64,000 bases of DNA. Origin: Hyphomicrobiaceae bacterium (lineage in GTDB: Bacteria; Pseudomonadota; Alphaproteobacteria; Rhizobiales; Xanthobacteraceae). Under the pieces are notes generated by a model. The model was not told the DNA's origin. It saw only the letters and a list, made by a program, of their open reading frames with translations, and did no database searches. This document shows positions 62,588 through 64,000 of this stretch, in pieces (within the stretch, counting starts at the first letter, position 1; each line of letters begins with the position of its first letter). Position numbers and translations under genes: made by a program. Location of the stretch: assembly GCA_021324465.1 (NCBI GenBank), contig JAJPJB010000025.1:1-64000 (forward strand). Reading direction: 5' to 3'.

Positions 62588-63742
62588 ATGATGGAAAAAT
62601 TCCCCGCTCTGCCGCCACTGCAGGATCCCACAACGCTTGCTATAGCGGCCGCGCTTGCCGGCGTCCTCCTGGTCGCGATCGCGGTCCTGATCTGGCAGGG
62701 GCGCAAGCGGGCGCAAGCGCATGCGGTTGCGGTCTCGGCGCTGACGCAAGCGCATTCCGACACGGCGGCGCGGCTCGAAGCCATGATCGAAGTCCTGTTC
62801 AAGGGCCAGGCCCAGCTTGCGCATAGCCTCAACGAGCGGCTCGATTCGGTCTCGACGCGGCTCGGCGATTCCCTGGAAAAGACCAAGCAGAGCACGACCG
62901 AAAACCTGCAGAAGCTCAATGAGCGGCTGGCGCTGATCGATCGGGCGCAGAAGAATATCTCCGATCTGGCCAGCCAGGTGACATCGCTGCAAAACGTGCT
63001 GGCCAATAAGCAGGCGCGCGGCTCGTTCGGCCAGGCGCGGATGGAGATCATCATTCGCGACGGCCTGCCCAGGACGGCTTACGAGTTCCAATATACGCTC
63101 CCCAACCGCATGCGGCCCGACTGCGCGGTGTTCCTGCCCAACCAGCGGCCGCTGGTCATTGACGCCAAATTCCCGCTCGAAGCCATCACCGCCTACAAGG
63201 AGGCGCAAAACGACGAGGAACGGCGGCAGGCGGCGGCGCGTGTCCGCCAAGATATGACCAAACATATCGGCGATATCGCCGAAAAGTACCTGATCCCGGG
63301 CGAAACACAGGATATCGCGCTGATGTTCGTGCCGTCGGAATCGGTGTACGCCGATCTGCAGGAGGAGTTCGATGACGTCGTGCAGAGGGCGTTCCGTGCC
63401 AAGGTCGTCATTGTCTCCCCGTCATTGCTCATGGTCTGCGTTCATGTCATCCAGCAGATGCAGAAAGAGGAGCGCATGCGCGAGGCCGCCGGCCAGATCC
63501 AAGTCGAGGTCGGGCGGTTGATCGAGGACGTCGAGCGCTTGCGCGAGCGGGTGCTCAAGCTGCAAGGCCATTTCAGCCAGGCCAATGAGGATGTGCGGCA
63601 GATCGTGATCTCGGCCGAAAAAATCGAGAAGCGCGGTGCGCGCATTCAGGATGTCGAGTTCGCGGGCGAGATGGAAACCGTCCAAGACAACAGCGAAGTC
63701 ATCCCTGCCCCCATCAGTCGCAGGCTGCAGGCCGGCGAATAA
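62588..63742 (+). CDS. rmuC: RmuC family DNA recombination protein
   Basis: A 384-aa protein. One N-terminal helix (about 20-38) is followed by a long coiled coil (about 60-145) and the RmuC nuclease-fold domain (about 150-340) with GSFGQARMEIIIRDGLP, RPDCAVFLPNQRPLVIDAKFPLE and FVPSESVYADL. RmuC limits recombination at inverted repeats in E. coli. Start at ATG 62588; divergent from def by 129 bp. Confidence 0.92.
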   Translation: MMEKFPALPPLQDPTTLAIAAALAGVLLVAIAVLIWQGRKRAQAHAVAVSALTQAHSDTAARLEAMIEVLFKGQAQLAHSLNERLDSVSTRLGDSLEKTKQSTTENLQKLNERLALIDRAQKNISDLASQVTSLQNVLANKQARGSFGQARMEIIIRDGLPRTAYEFQYTLPNRMRPDCAVFLPNQRPLVIDAKFPLEAITAYKEAQNDEERRQAAARVRQDMTKHIGDIAEKYLIPGETQDIALMFVPSESVYADLQEEFDDVVQRAFRAKVVIVSPSLLMVCVHVIQQMQKEERMREAAGQIQVEVGRLIEDVERLRERVLKLQGHFSQANEDVRQIVISAEKIEKRGARIQDVEFAGEMETVQDNSEVIPAPISRRLQAGE

Positions 63743-63760
63743 CAGCGCGAGTGAGATTGA

Positions 63761-64000
63761 ATGGCGGCAACGCCCGAGGTGTCCCCCACCGCTGCCGGTC
63801 GGATTGCAACCCAGGTCGCAAGTCCGGTGGCAACTGCGCGCGCCTCGTTCGCTGACACGCTCGCCGTCTATCTCAAGCGCCGCGTGCTGATCATCTTGTT
63901 TCTCGGCTTCTCCTCCGGTCTGCCGCTGGCGCTCTCGGGCTCGACGCTTCTGGTCTGGATGACTGAGGCCGGGGTCAATCTCGGTACGATCGGCCTGTTC
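63761..64000 (+). CDS. AmpG-like MFS transporter, partial
   Basis: The first 80 codons of a membrane transporter starting MAATPEVSPTAAG. A hydrophilic N-terminus of about 40 residues precedes the first helix LIILFLGFSSGLPLALSGST, and TLLVWMTEAGVNLGTIGLF is the AmpG/RhtX type signature. Relatives import muropeptides or siderophores. It runs off the window 18 bp after rmuC. Confidence 0.8.
   Translation, partial: MAATPEVSPTAAGRIATQVASPVATARASFADTLAVYLKRRVLIILFLGFSSGLPLALSGSTLLVWMTEAGVNLGTIGLF

Overview
The window comes from a GC-rich alphaproteobacterium, most likely Hyphomicrobiales (Bradyrhizobium / Pseudolabrys / Rhodoplanes type). The evidence is the chromosomal gene order rpmH-rnpA-yidC ... 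engB-argB ... dapD-DUF805-dapE ... truA-fmt-def, the protein sequences, and a mobile element of the ICEMlSym-R7A class. It splits at a tRNA-Arg(ACG) gene at 33619-33695.

Left of the tRNA (1 to about 33618) is the right-hand part of an integrative and conjugative element (ICE) abutting the tRNA 3' end. Its other end, the trb genes and any integrase lie outside the window. Bases 1-7319 are a leftward transfer operon: an AlpA-type excisionase (rdfS-like), a plasmid-type Rep, ParA, DUF2840, TraF peptidase, a VirB1-like protein, a relaxase and the TraG coupling protein (cut by the window edge). A nested inverted repeat at 3149-3183 is a candidate oriT. Three iteron-like repeats and a perfect DnaA box lie inside rep. 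Bases 7453-9371 hold what looks like the excision switch of ICEMlSym: an fseA-like DUF2285 activator split over two frames at a TTT-C site, matching the known +1 programmed frameshift of that family, a short qseM-like DUF2285 protein, and a divergent qseC-like HTH protein. Bases 9537-25057 are the usual ICE maintenance genes: DUF736, DUF2493/SLOG, a Toprim protein, a giant methylase-helicase, HigBA, several DUF proteins, a ParB-like protein, DUF2958 and ArdC. Three of the large genes share a structured leader sequence.

The cargo (25.3-33.5 kb) is the most interesting part. A four-gene, translationally coupled operon encodes a three-domain ubiquitin-like protein ending in Gly-Gly-Ser-Ser, an E2-fold protein with no cysteine, a JAMM/JAB peptidase and a ThiF/E1-like enzyme. 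It is followed in the same direction, across a perfect 15-bp-arm inverted repeat, by an AAA+ ATPase coupled to a subtilisin-like protease. A convergent gene with a possible HEPN-like motif lies beyond. Upstream and divergent is an XRE repressor / ImmA-IrrE metallopeptidase pair with an inverted-repeat operator in the shared promoter. I read this as a regulated ubiquitin-like conjugation and proteolysis cassette, probably for defence. The parts are known families; the linkage and mechanism are inference.

Right of the tRNA (33.7-64 kb) is chromosomal core: a membrane histidine kinase, a flavoprotein of the disulfide-reductase fold that has lost both redox cysteines, rpmH-rnpA-yidC, then an 8-kb insertion of envelope and metabolic genes (RlpA, acyl-CoA ligase, extensin-like, aminotransferase, phosphoesterase, L,D-transpeptidase, SPW protein) before engB and argB. 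After that come a sterol desaturase, an EamA transporter, a Tat-exported amidohydrolase, a 5'-nucleotidase, dapD, DUF805, dapE, an amine oxidase, truA-fmt-def, rmuC and the start of an AmpG-like transporter. REP-like palindromes occur in several chromosomal gaps.
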